A DNA stretch of 64,000 nucleotides from Bettongia penicillata ogilbyi (GCA_023548195.1 JAJHZJ010000009.1:7457953-7521952); one strand, 5' to 3'; numbered from the stretch's first letter, positions 35,295-46,330 are shown. Notes: generated from the letters alone by a model not told the origin. Numbers and translations are program-made.

Positions 35295-35400
35295 CAGGAG
35301 TGGGGAACCTAAGGCTTTCTAAACCCTTAAGGATAGCTTTTTTGATGGAATCCAAATTTTACAGAATAAATCCTGTCCTAATAAAAGGGATGGCTAGGCT
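35295..35400. mobile_element. Left part of a small hAT-type element
   Basis: It starts 'caggagtggggaacctaagg', one base from the family terminal repeat, and continues into 'gatggaatccaaattttaca'. The right terminal repeat is not found. Confidence 0.6.
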
Positions 35401-35689
35401 ATACAAAACAAATCAACAGTGGTTTGGAGAGGGAAAATGAGGGAGGGAATAAGCAAAGTCCTCTTAGAGGAAAATCATTGAAGTTTCTGCCACCAATATT
35501 CATTTTTTAATAATATGCTTTTATGAAAATGTACTTAATGAATACTAACAAATATATATTACAGAAAAAAAGGGAAAGGATAGCTCGATGATACCCACAC
35601 AATATTCTTTCTCTCACACTGACAGCAAGGGATAAGGATCACACGCAAATTAGTGGAGGTACATTAGGTTTGCTACTGGGGAAAGAACG

Positions 35690-35840
35690 AGGACTGGGTT
35701 CAGATCTCACCTCTGATGCCTCCTATATGTGTATCCCTGGGACAGTCATTTCATCTCTTTAGCCCTCAGATTCCTCATATGTCAAATAAGGAGAGTTGAA
35801 CTAGATAGCATCTGAGGTTCCTGCCCCTCTTGATTTTAGG
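35690..35840 (+). repeat. MIR-type SINE remnant, + strand
   Basis: 'tgggttcagatctcacctct', 'cctcagattcctcatatgtc' and 'gttgaactagatagcatctg' lie in MIR/Ther order. A diverged minus copy lies at about 36560-36690. Confidence 0.55.
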
Positions 35841-36947
35841 TCCTATGTGAGATGCTTAGGGTATGCCTGATCCTTCCCTTCATATTTTAGAGGGCTGTAG
35901 CAACGTCCCATGAAGACTTCCTCATTCAGTCTCCCTTGAAAGGACAGAATCACTGCCTGGCTGCTAGTGAACACAGATCCTGTCAACAGATGAGTTCTTC
36001 TGCCCTATTTTAGAAACAGCTGCACAGCAGAGGCTCTATTAGGGGATGTCTAGAAGACAGACAATTCAGGAAGAGCAGGCTCTCTCATTTAATTTGCTGA
36101 CACACCCTATACCTCACCCACCATCTCTGCCCACATGTGACTCTGCCTTGGTACTGATGCCTTGCCCAGGCATGGACTAGCAGGGTGCATCTTCTCTCCC
36201 TAAGCCAAATGCACACCAGCGTTTGTGCTAACTCTGAAGAGTGTGCTTCGTTAGGAATACTTTGGTCATATGAACCAAAGAAGCCCCTTGGTTTGGTAAT
36301 TTCTTTAGTTAGGCTTATTTATGCAAAACACCATATATAAAGGTCAAAAGCAATGACTATCAAGATGCTGGCGTCAACAGTATCAGAGGTTTGAGAATGA
36401 GATTTTAGAAGCTGTCCAATGTACTGTATTTGCTTCATATTAAGGTGAAATCATTAGTAACGTAGATATTAGCTGCGCTTGGCTGCTAGGAAAGTCATCT
36501 GACTTGTGAATGAGGGCTGACTTCCACTAAAACCGTTTCATAGAGGTAATCTTACTCAAGCTACCCAATATCCTTAAGACCTGGGAAGAGGCAAAGATCA
36601 TTATTTTCATTTTACAAGTGAGGAATTAAAGTGTCAGTCATGTGACTGAGAGACAGCTCTGGTATCCAGGTCACCAGGCATCCAGTCCTTAATTCTTTTC
36701 TGTAGAATCTACTTTTCTTCCTTCTGGGAATCAATTTAGTACTGTTATTCATCATGAGTTTTTCCTTGTTAATAAATGTCTTTTTGAAATTGCCTTTGTA
36801 TGAATGCAAAGAGAATATAATCCTTATTTTGATGAATTTCTAATCTAATGCACTTCCGTTATCCTGATTCTGACACTACTGATACGGCTATGTAGAGATA
36901 GGGACTGAATCTGGGCTCTAAAGTGGATAGTCTGAGTTGGTTGGAGT

Positions 36948-37137
36948 AGAGGTGTCTAATGGATGGGTCACCAAACCAGGTTATAATGAAAATGGAAAAT
37001 ATTTAGCAAAATAAATAAAAATACAATAAAATATAGCAAATTCTACATTTTAAAACTGTCACTAAGCAGTCTTAAAGGGATCTTTATGGATGGATTAGTG
37101 GCCCTCATTTCTATTTGAGTTTGACACCATTGGGCTA
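36948..37137. mobile_element. hAT-type non-autonomous element
   Basis: The right end reads 'tatttgagtttgacaccatt' and the left end 'gaggtgtctaatggatgggt', with an AT-rich centre and the block 'gtggccctcatttc'. This is the pattern of a small hAT family. A second, partial copy in the other direction runs off the window end (63930-64000). Confidence 0.55.
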
Positions 37138-37149
37138 GATAGATGTAGG

Positions 37150-37360
37150 GCTTTTTGAACTTTTTCCATTCATGGCACCTTCAGCACTTCAACTATGGGT
37201 CAAGGTTAAGACCCAGAGTTTAAATTACACTGACTAGAGCATTGAGAGGTTCAGTGACTGTCCAGGATCAAACAGCTAGCATAAATCAAAGGTGAGACTT
37301 GACCTCCGGTCTTCTTGGTTTTGAGAACGGTTCTTCATCCAGTACACCATGCTGCCTCCA
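37150..37360 (-). repeat. Ther/MIR-type SINE, - strand, old
   Basis: 'gaggttcagtgactgtccag' and 'gacctccggtcttcttggtt' with 'cagtacaccatgctgcctcc' close the copy. Confidence 0.55.
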
Positions 37361-37375
37361 ATATAAGTACACGTT

Positions 37376-37602
37376 CTGTTGTTACTGTTTGATTGCTTCA
37401 ATTGTGTCTGACTCTTCATGATCTCCTTTGGAATTTTCTTGGAGCAGTTTTCCATTTCCTATTCCAACTCATTTTACAGATGAGGAAAGAGGGGCAAGCA
37501 GGGTTAAGTGATTTGCCCAGGGTCACTCAGCTAGAAAGGGTCTGAGGGCAAATTTGAACTTCAGACCTGGTGTTCTATCCATCATGCTACCTAGCTGCCC
37601 AA
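37376..37602 (-). repeat. Marsupial tRNA-type SINE, - strand
   Basis: 'tcaattgtgtctgactcttc', 'cattttacagatgaggaaag' and 'tgcccagggtcactcagcta' end at the antisense head 'catgctacctagctgcccaa'. Short internal deletions. Confidence 0.87.
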
Positions 37603-37689
37603 ACATAAGCACATAGAATAAAGTTAAAATAAGCTATGCATTGTCAGCAGAGTGATTTTAAAGAGAATACGTAAATTTTAAAAAACAAT

Positions 37690-37870
37690 TAAGAAGGAAG
37701 CATGGTACAGTGGAAAGGGTGCTAGATTTGCCATCAGGACCTTGGTTCAAATCCCAGCTCAGTCACTTACTTTCAATGTGACTTTGGAAAGTTATGTAAA
37801 CCCTCTGTGTCTCATTTTCCTCATCTGTTAAATGAGCTGCATTTGATGATCTCTAAGACCTGAAACCACT
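37690..37870 (+). repeat. MIR/Ther-type SINE, + strand
   Basis: 'atggtacagtggaaagggtg', 'tggttcaaatcccagctcag' and 'cattttcctcatctgttaaa' are clear. Confidence 0.72.
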
Positions 37871-38059
37871 CTAAGAGAGGCATAATGTACAGGATTAGGG
37901 AGGTGCCCACATCTGGGGAATTATGTTCAGTCCAGGATATCACAATTCAGAAAGGACACAAACAAATGGCAAACACAAAGTCTTGAAAACTGATTGAGAT
38001 GATATGGTTGAGGCTCACAGTTCACTCTGAAATTAATTATGACCCTCTTTTGCCCCAAA

Positions 38060-38300
38060 TTCACAATAATAATAATGGGCATTTACAGAGAAGGCACTTT
38101 GTAGAAAATACCTCTTCTGAGCTTCAAATAATGCTGTGGGTAACCACTATGGCAATCCCCATTTTACATGAAGATGAAGAAACTAAGTGATTTACCCACA
38201 GTAACACAACTAAGACGTATCAGGAAAAAGACTTGAACCCCAGCCTTTCGGACTCCAAACATGGTTTTCCCTATATTGTGTCATACTGCCCCATGACCTA
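38060..38300 (-). repeat. CORE-SINE, - strand, old
   Basis: 'aataatgggcatttacagag', 'ccccattttacatgaagatg' and 'cccagcctttcggactccaa' lie in antisense order. Confidence 0.6.
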
Positions 38301-39591
38301 AATCCTGAGTTTCAACCAGAACCAGCATGATTTAGAAACAGTTGCCAAAGAGAGAGAATTACATTCCATCAGTGAGAAGCGCTAAAATAAATGACCCGTT
38401 GTACCCATCTGAGAGTGGGAAGGACCCTGGGCTTGGAAAGGTTCTTAGAGTAAGTTTTAGATATTTGAAATTTTTTTAAGTCCCGTGCTTTGGGGCAAAC
38501 ATCCGAATGTGAAAAAAAAACCAACCCAAACATCCCAGACCCCTAGGAAGATGAAGTGAGAATCTGAACAAGGACTGTCAAAAGTATTAGCGCTTTTTTA
38601 TGCCAACTTCAAGTTATGGTGTTTGTGTTGGCATTTTGAATGTTTGTCATCACAGCTGTAAAGTTTTCACTGCAGTCTGTTTAGAATCAGAAAGCATAAG
38701 ATCTTCCTGAATTGGGGGGGGGGGAAGGGTGGGGCAGGGGATATTTAATAGTTCTTACTTAGAAGTCAAGGCTGTCTAAGTGGACAGTGTTGGAGTCATC
38801 AAAACAAGGCCTCCAGTTCCAGGCAGATGGCTCTTTGCTTGGATAGAAGAATTGGGCCTTTCCCCATAACTTTAGAAAGACAGGCAACTCATACCCTGAG
38901 ATGGAACCAGAGCACTCATAAAATCCTGCAATGTGATGAGTTTGTAATAGGGTCATATAAGTAAATATCAATTACTGTTAATTGCTTGATTAGGAGAATA
39001 TGAGGTTCTGTGGTGACATCAGCTTGTGCGGCATGTTATAAAGTGATTCTGCTAGCACTGGTAAAAATCCTGATAGGTTGGGTGAATTCTCCCTTTTTTG
39101 ATACTGTCAGAGCATCAGAGCCTAGAGGCTCATGGGAGACAACATAGCTGTGTGTTGTCACATTTATGTAATCTATAATAATAATATTGTGTCTTTATTG
39201 ACATCATTTAATGAGTTGAATTAATTACTATAATGTAATGATATTAATGTTATGTAATTTCTGGGCTACTTTATCTGAATTTTTCCATTTCCTAGTTTAT
39301 TCTATAACTAACTAAGCCATGACAAATTATCATGAGGTTCCTATTTTTGAGCCATCCCTTCTTTTAATCTGGGGGCTGACAAACTTTGTCTGATTTTATT
39401 TTTAAAATATTAAATTTATTCTTTACTCCTGGGCAGAAGTATAGCAAATAATGAGATGGATTTGGCCCTCCAGATATGGTTAATGACAAATACTTAATGA
39501 GTGACAGGATGTTGTGAAACCCAGAGAACATGGGCTTCTAAAACACCTTGATTCTCCACCTTTCTCTCAATCATACTTTCTTCTAGTAGGA

Positions 39592-39890
39592 GCAGCTAGG
39601 TGGTGCAGTGGATAGAGCATGAGTCAGGAGGACCTGAGTTCAAATCTCATCTCAGACACTTGACACTCACTAGCTGTGTGACCTTGGGCAAGCCACTTAA
39701 CCCAATTGCCTCATCCTGGGTCATCTCCAGTCATCCTGATGAACATCTGATCACTGGATTCAGATGGCTCTGGAGGAGAATTGAGGCTGGTGACTTGCAC
39801 AGCCCTCCCTCCCTCAAAACAAAGTCAAGGGCAAGTCATGTCATCATTTCTCTGATGGCATGGTCTTCTTCAGCAACAAAGGACGAACAC
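39592..39890 (+). repeat. Marsupial SINE with long tail, full length, + strand
   Basis: The head 'gcagctaggtggtgcagtgg' and body 'ctgtgtgaccttgggcaagc' are followed by a tail distinct from the other SINE type ('cctgggtcatctccagtcat' to 'ggacgaacacacaca'). Further copies are at 56884-57205 (+) and 40626-40926 (-), and a chimeric one is at 2552-2800. Confidence 0.88.
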
Positions 39891-40349
39891 ACACACTCTC
39901 TTCTAGTCCCATCCGTAGTCATTTCTGGGTCCTTTTCTCACCTTCTTAAACACATTTTATGGATATGTTTTGTTTTTGTATCATAAACACATATTACTCT
40001 CACTTCTTTAGAAGTCTCGTAACTGAGTACCAAGTTAAGTAAAACTAATAATATTAGTTTTAGAATAATAATAAATTTTTAAAAATCTATTTTCTTTCTC
40101 TGCCAACCCTTACTCCACTGTAACAAAAATGAAAGGAAAAACAAATTTCTTGTACAGTTTGGTAGAGGGAATTCCTTTCTTTTCCAGCACGTATTCAAAT
40201 GGGCACCCATGCTTAGTAACTTGAATTTCTGGATTTCCTGAGACATTGAGAAATTTGAGTGCTTATTCAGAGTCACACACTTGGAATGTGTCAGAATCAT
40301 CACGTGAAACTTGCCTTCCAAACTCTGAAGCCAGCTTCTATCAATATGC

Positions 40350-41160
40350 CATGTTTGATACAGTGGATGGAGAGCTGGGCCTGGAGGCAGAAACACCTGC
40401 GTTCAGTTCTGGCCTTGGACACTAACTACTGTGTGACCTTAAGCAAATCACTTAAATTCTTATTTTGCTTCAATTTTCTCGACCATAAAATAGGGACAAG
40501 AGGCAACTAGGTGACTCTGGATACAGTACTTGGAATCAAGAAGACCTGAATTCAAATCAGGCTTCAGGTCCTTAACTAGCTGTATGACCCTGGGCAAGTC
40601 ACTTAACTTTGTTTGCCTTAATTCATGTGTGTGGTCGTCCTTCATTGCCTAAGAAGACCGTGCCATCAGAGAAATGATGACATGGCTAGCATTTGAGTTG
40701 TTTTGAAGGAGGGCTGTGCAGGTCACCAGCCTCACTTCTCCTCCAGAGCCATCTGAATCCAGTGACCAGATAGTCATCAGGATGACCCAGGAGGAGGCAG
40801 TTGGGGTTAAGTGACTTACCCAAGGTCACACAGCTAGTGAATGTCAGGTGTCTGAGGTGAGATTTGAACTCAGTTCCTCCTGACTCCTGCTCTGGTGCTT
40901 TATCCACTGCACCACCCAGCTGCCCCTTTGTCTTAATTCAGTGGAGAAGGAAATGGCAAACTACTTCGGGATCTTTGCCAAGAAAACCCCTTGGACAGTG
41001 TAGTCCACAGGATTGTGAAGAGTTGAACACAACTGAACACCAACATCAAATAGCACCTATCTTTCAGGGTTGTTGTGAGGAACAAATCACAAGAGGTAAC
41101 ATTTGTAAAATATTTAGCACAGTACTGACATAGGGTAAGTGCTACGTAAATGTGCGCTAT
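40350..41160 (+). repeat. Three-level SINE nest (outer CORE-SINE, + strand)
   Basis: The outer MIR-like copy is split into about 40350-40500 ('ctcgaccataaaatagggac') and 41044-41160 ('atagcacctatctttcaggg'). In between sits a + strand tRNA-type SINE (about 40501-40625 and 40927-41043), itself split by a minus-strand SINE at 40626-40926. Confidence 0.82.
40626..40926 (-). repeat. Marsupial long-tail SINE, - strand, innermost insertion
   Basis: The target site duplication is clear: 'tttgccttaattca' at 40612-40625 and 'tttgtcttaattca' at 40927-40940, 13 of 14 identical. The copy runs from the tail side 'tgtgtgtggtcgtccttcat' to the antisense head 'caccacccagctgcccc'. Confidence 0.9.
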
Positions 41161-41285
41161 CATTGTGGTTACTACTTCTACTACTACTACTACCACTTTT
41201 ACTACTACTACCACTTCTACTACTACTACCTTTACTACTACTATGACTACTACTTCTACTACTACTACTGCTACAACTACTACCA
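41160..41285 (+). repeat. Trinucleotide (CTA)n/(CTT)n-type repeat
   Basis: About 125 bp of TAC/ACT triplets with T and CC interruptions follow the SINE nest. The apparent Tyr-rich and Val-rich open frames over it have no other support. Confidence 0.93.
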
Positions 41286-41710
41286 CCTCTTCATACCAAA
41301 CAGGATGGCGTATGAAAGCTCTTGGATGAAAGAAGAGACATTTCATCCCTTGGGGATGCGACCATGCATCCTTGACCTCATGCTGACTTGATTGTGCAGC
41401 AATGCCTCAATCTATGTAGTAAATGAGTTCCTAAAGAATCACAAATTAATAATTTTTACAAATAAAATCATGCCTAAAAGGTGCTTCCTACTTACATTAA
41501 CCTTGAAATCCATTGATTCTTATGTAAAGTGAGTAATAACCACATTATTTTTCATAAATCTCGATTTTTTTAATCTATCCACTTTATTAAAAGTAAAGAA
41601 AGCAGGCATTATGAATCACATTTAATAGCTTATTAAGGCAAATTAATTAAAACTTGGACAAAATTACCTTCTAATCAAAGTGATGCTGCAGCTTTTATTT
41701 TACTAATATT

Positions 41711-41880
41711 TTACAACATCAAGAAACTTTTAAGATCAGCCCATTTATTATTAGCAGATCCATTAAAATTTACTAATTAGCTATCCATATGTGCTCAATG
41801 CTGCAATTTCAATTACATCTTATGATAGCACTTATCTATTTTGCTTAATTTCTCATCAGTTTCCTCTGTTTCAGGTGATT
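41711..41880 (+). repeat. Copy A of a local direct duplication
   Basis: This AT-rich block begins 'ttacaacatcaagaaacttt' and ends 'tctgtttcaggtgatt'. It recurs at 43419-43590 with roughly 80% identity by eye. It contains the palindrome CTAATTAG at 41773-41780. It does not match a repeat family that I know. Confidence 0.8.
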
Positions 41881-41889
41881 GCTAGGCAA

Positions 41890-42085
41890 CAGAGAGGGGT
41901 GGAGAGAGACAGACACACACAGAGACAGAGACACACATATAAAGAGATGGACAGAAAGACAGAGAGACAGGCAGAAAGACACAGAGAGAGAGAGAGAAAG
42001 AGAGAGAGAGGGAAAGGGAGAGGGAGAAAGAGAGAGAGAGGGAGAGGGAGAGAGGGAGAGGGAGAGAGGAGAGAGGGGAACGCTC
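41890..42085 (+). repeat. GA-rich simple repeat
   Basis: About 195 bp of AGAG/GGAGA and ACAGAG units, purine-rich on the + strand. Long open frames across it in several phases (for example 41871-42263 on the - strand) are artefacts. Confidence 0.93.
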
Positions 42086-42493
42086 TGGGGATATAAAATA
42101 CAAATAAGAGACAGTCCCTGCTCTCAGGGAGTTTGCTTTTTTGTGGCAGAAGACTGCATAAAGGGGAGTTGGGGAGTGGGAAGAAGGATATGCCTGTAGA
42201 GATATGGAGTAGGGATGGCCAGAAATTTCTGTGGAGGTCTGGATCTGGGCAAGATAGGGTCAAAGTTGGCCTAGCAAAGTTTAAAGTGGTTCTGGGGAGA
42301 AGAGACCAATTTTCTGTTGGGAAGAGGTTAGAGATGTTGACCCAGTTATTTTGATTCCATTGCCATTACCTAGGAATACATAGATATGTGGACTCTTTGA
42401 GTTCATGCCAGACATCTTGATAAAAAAAGAGAAAAACAATCAGATCATTATCTGATTTTTCTACTAAAAATTAATATCATCTTTTCTTCTAAA

Positions 42494-42598
42494 CTGATGC
42501 TGAGGTCACAACCACCTACGACCCCATACAAACCTAAGTCTCTTAGCTTTATGGGAAAGCGGGCACAGTGATATTCAGACTACTTTTCCCCTGAAAAC
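42494..42598 (+). repeat. Inverted repeat, left arm
   Basis: The arm starts 'ctgatgctgaggtcacaacc' and passes 'ctttatgggaaagcgggcac'. Its reverse complement occurs at 43222-43330. The inner 77 bp are the best conserved. The next 28 bp match at about 20 positions. Confidence 0.8.
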
Positions 42599-42889
42599 TA
42601 TGACTCTGAACTGGGGAAGAATAGGGGAGAGCTTTATCTATGCCAAATGGATGAGCTTAGAACAAGACTAACACTATCTTTTCCACTTCTCTTGTAGTCT
42701 AAAAATAGTTATCAAATATTGTAAATAAAAGAAGATATTAAGATATTAAGAAGATAAAAGAAGATATTAATGAAGAAAACAGTCATTGTTTTGTCCTCTC
42801 AGTCATTGGAGGCTCTAGATATCCTATGGGGCAAGGAGGAGAAACAGAATGCTTTAGGTTGCATAACCAGGAGCATTTAGTCTAGATCA

Positions 42890-43200
42890 AGAGTCCATGA
42901 ACTGAAAAAAAATTGATAACTATTTCAATATAATTGATTTCCTTTGTGATCTTATGCATTTTATTTTACATATTTAAAAACATTCTGATTATCTTTCCCT
43001 GACACTCACTACTTATCTGTTCTAAAATGCTCTGATATGTTCTCTCTGTGTTACTATGACTTAGCCCCCTACTAGATTATAAGATCCTTGAGGGCAGAAA
43101 CTTTGTCTTATCTAAGCCTCTTATCTAATAGGCTTCATTGGATTGTCAAAGGGGTCCATGACAAAAAAAAATAAAAAAGGTTAAGAACCCTTTTGTTGGA
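42890..43200. mobile_element. hAT-like DNA transposon carrying an L2 insertion
   Basis: The ends 'agagtccatgaactg' and 'ggttaagaaccctt', with 'caatataattgatttccttt' and 'aggggtccatgacaaaaaaa', follow the same element as at 9775-9940. 42990-43135 is an L2-like sense end ('aagatccttgagggcagaaa'), either inserted or part of the local duplication. Confidence 0.55.
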
Positions 43201-43221
43201 ATGTGGGGAGATGAACTCATG

Positions 43222-43330
43222 GCTTCCAGGGGAGAAGCAGCCTGTACGCCACTGCGCAAGCTTTCCCATAAAGCGAAGAGACTTGGGTTTGCATGGGGCT
43301 GTAGGTAGTTGTGACCCTGCTCAGCATCTG
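43222..43330 (-). repeat. Inverted repeat, right arm
   Basis: This is the reverse-complement partner of 42494-42598. The arms are separated by about 620 bp. It reads 'cactgcgcaagctttcccat' through 'gtgaccctgctcagcatctg'. Confidence 0.8.
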
Positions 43331-43418
43331 TGGAGAAATGAACCTCCTTTTACATAACATGCTTTGTCTTCTTTATCCATGGACTAAGGACTAAAACTCA
43401 CCAAACTTAACTTGGTCT

Positions 43419-43590
43419 TTAACATCATAAGGAAACTTTTAAGATCAAGACATTCATTATTACCAGATCCATTAAAATTTGCTGATAGGTTTCCATGTGT
43501 GCTCAATATTACAATTTCAGCATCATCTTCTGATGGCACTTATTTATTTTAGTGAACTTTTCATTCATTTCCTCTGTGTTTCAGGTGATA
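43419..43590 (+). repeat. Copy A' of the local direct duplication
   Basis: It aligns with 41711-41880 from 'ttaacatcataaggaaactt' to 'tgtttcaggtgata'. It has lost the CTAATTAG palindrome. Confidence 0.8.
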
Positions 43591-43984
43591 AATAGTTAGA
43601 CTAGAAAAAAGTATTTAAGTCTACTTTAATAAACATATTGTAATAAAAGTACTACCATTTATGAAAGTAAATCCAAAAGCCAGTCCCATTATTAGCCTGA
43701 TTCCTGTACCCAGAAAAATCTTCACTCAAGCTTTCTGTTTGTTGCTTTCTTACGTGTTCTTTGAACTAAAACCCAGTCTCTACTTTACTGTCTGTGTGTT
43801 GGCAGGCAAGTTATTTTAACCCTTCTAGGCTGCAATTTCTTCATCTTTAAAATAAGGAGAACAGATCCGATGACCTGTAGGGTCTAGGTCTAGCTCTAAA
43901 TCTATGATCTTACTGTCTTTCCCTGGTCCTCATTACCCATCTCACATAGAATTCTGTTCGAAAATTCCCTAATGTGCTCTTTGT

Positions 43985-44070
43985 GATTCTTTCTTTCTTT
44001 CTCACTCTTTCTTTTCTTTCTTTCTCCCTCTCACTTTCTTTCTTTCTTTCTTTCCTTCTTTCTTCCTTTG
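43985..44070 (+). repeat. (CTTT)n tract
   Basis: About 85 bp of CTTT with CTCA and CCTT interruptions. It falls inside the second copy of an L2-like block. Confidence 0.9.
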
Positions 44071-44164
44071 TGATGTCCAATCCTCATGACCCCAAGTCAG
44101 GCCCTACTGGCTCCACTGTCTCTTGAATTCTGTCAATGTTCAAGATGTGCTCACCTGTATTATT

Positions 44165-44310
44165 ATTTGCCTTAGCTCCCAACTAGATCCTTGAAGGCAG
44201 AAACTTTGTCTTATCTAAGCTTCTTATCTAGATTTTGTATCTTACCTATCCCACCCCCAACAATGACTTGTACACATTAGTTGCATTTAACAAATATTCT
44301 TAGTCCTCTA
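44165..44310 (+). repeat. L2 3' end, + strand
   Basis: 'ccttgaaggcagaaactttg' and 'tcttatctaagcttcttatc' are followed by 'aatgacttgtacacattagt'. Its start is almost identical to 43089-43130. Confidence 0.65.
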
Positions 44311-45299
44311 GATCCTTTGGTTCCCCTAGTGAGCAAATATGTGAGAACTTGAACAGAACACTGAGAGTTCTCTGGGTCATCTGTATTCCTAGGAGAAGAA
44401 ATAACTCCCAACTTATCCTAGTGTCCCAGGTCAAGACTACCAGTGGTCTCTAGATTATTTCATAGTCCTGACCCATAGTTTATCTACTGGCCTCCCTGGC
44501 TGTAAATGGACCGTAAATAGCCTCCTATGGCTTTGAAAGAATTAAAGTACTTTCTATTAACTATCTAGAAAAAACTAAGACATTGAGAGGACCATGTCGT
44601 AGTCTGTGGCTGATGGGTATCTTTGCCTGTTTGTCAGAAATGTGAACAGTACATCCAGGAAAGTTTTAAATGTTTCCAATACTAAGACATCCCCTGGGAA
44701 ACCATTCTTCAAGCTAACTCACATTCTTGAGAGCTTAGCTTTTTAAATGTTTGTCTAGATTTTCCTTTGCCCTCTTTCAACTCATTAACCTCATTTCTTT
44801 CTCCTTGGAACATCCCTCTCCCTTCGCCCGCACCACCTCCCACCCAGTTGCTTTTCAGGCCATCTTAGATATCATATACTAACTCATCCTTCCACTCCTT
44901 AGTCTAAATGAGATGCTTGGTTCTTTGGGGTTTCATTAGGAATGAGTACTGCACACAGATGTGGATTACAACATTTCTTGTATTTGTGTGCTAGCTTTAT
45001 TGGTTGCTCACCAATGTCTTTTACTTTCTGATGATTCTATAGTTGAAGACTTGGGATTTCCTGGGGAATCCCAACAGTAATTCCAATTCTCTAAGAATTT
45101 GTTCTCCTTTCTAAAAATGGCAAAGGGAAAGTCTTTTATTTTTCTATTTAACTTTTTGGAAGGGACCTTAAGGAAGATTAACCACTTGTTTTTGGTGCTT
45201 TGGGATGGGACCTGTAATTTTATTGGTATAGGGAAATCTCATTGAGAAAACCACCTCTACTAAGGTAGATTGGTAACTATTCTGCAACCTTCAGTCTTA

Positions 45300-45425
45300 G
45301 AAATTTGCCTAGGACATGGAGAGATTAAGTGATTTGCCCAGGTTCCCAAAGCCAGTATGTGGCAGAGGTGAGATTTGACCCCTGGTCTTCTAGACTTCCA
45401 TTATACCATGGTTGCCTCTACATTG
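45300..45425 (-). repeat. Ther/MIR-type SINE, - strand
   Basis: 'atggagagattaagtgattt', 'gaggtgagatttgacccctg' and 'ttccattataccatggttgc' lie in order. Confidence 0.65.
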
Positions 45426-45860
45426 CTAGGTAATATGAACAAATTTGTTTGATTATTCTTTTCTTTTCCCTGGAAGGCTAGTCATCCCTAACATGTTTGG
45501 CCTTGCCTAAACCAAAACAAAATAATCAATCAATTCAATTTAAAAAAAAAAAAAAACTGGTCATTTTTGGGTCTGGATTTGTTTATTTTGGTAAATGGTT
45601 GATTGAATTTTTTTATTTTTCAGTTTGTTTTGACATATAAAAGATCCCTAAAGTAACTTTCTCCTCATTATTTCCATTATTTTTGACCATCAATGTGAAT
45701 AATGTAGACAGTCAACCTGAATAATTTGGATCAAATACATTTCTTTTTTCTCAGTAGAAAGATGTTGGAAGGTTTTTTATTTTAGTGTGGTTTGGATTTT
45801 GAGAGGCTACATAATCTGGATAATTATATCAATTTCTTATTTTATTTTGGCTAAATGCTT

Positions 45861-46056
45861 TCCTTCTTCCTTCTTTCTTTCCTCCCTTCCTTCTTTCCTT
45901 CCTCCCTTCTTTTATTCTTTCTTTCTTTCTCACTCTTTCTTCCTTTCTTTTCTTTCTTTTTCTCTCTCATTTTCTATATTTCTTTCTTTCACTCTCTTCC
46001 TTCTTTCTTTCCTTCCTTCCTTTCTTTCTTCCTTTCTTTCCTTCTTTCTTTCTTTT

Positions 46057-46121
<65 letters not shown>

Positions 46122-46126
46122 TTTTC

Positions 46127-46186
<60 letters not shown>

Positions 46187-46269
46187 TTTCTTCCTTTCTT
46201 CCTTTCTTCCTTTCTTCCTTTCTTTCCTTCCTTTTCTTTCTTTCTTTCTTTCTTTTCTTTCTTTCCTTT

Positions 46270-46329
<60 letters not shown>
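45861..46329 (+). repeat. Long (CTTT)n pyrimidine tract
   Basis: About 470 bp of nearly pure pyrimidine on the + (coding) strand, mainly CTTT with CCTT blocks, lie in intron 4 about 1.1 kb before exon 5. Apparent open frames of up to 208 codons (Phe/Leu/Ser-rich forward, Lys/Glu/Arg-rich reverse) come only from the repeat. Length in the assembly may be unreliable. Confidence 0.96.

Positions 46330-46330
<1 letters not shown>

Noticed and set aside
39600..39986. 128-codon open frame
   Set aside because: It runs through a full-length SINE. The translated text recurs at other SINE copies, for example on the minus strand at 40686-40907.
40933..41391. Val-rich (minus) and Tyr-rich (plus) open frames
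   Set aside because: They are caused by the CTA/CTT triplet tract and the end of a SINE.
41871..42263. Open frames of about 100-130 codons in several phases
   Set aside because: They lie over the GA-rich simple repeat and have low complexity.
43985..46330. CRISPR-like or satellite array
   Set aside because: The repeats are short tetranucleotide tracts without spacers, and the gene context is eukaryotic and intronic.
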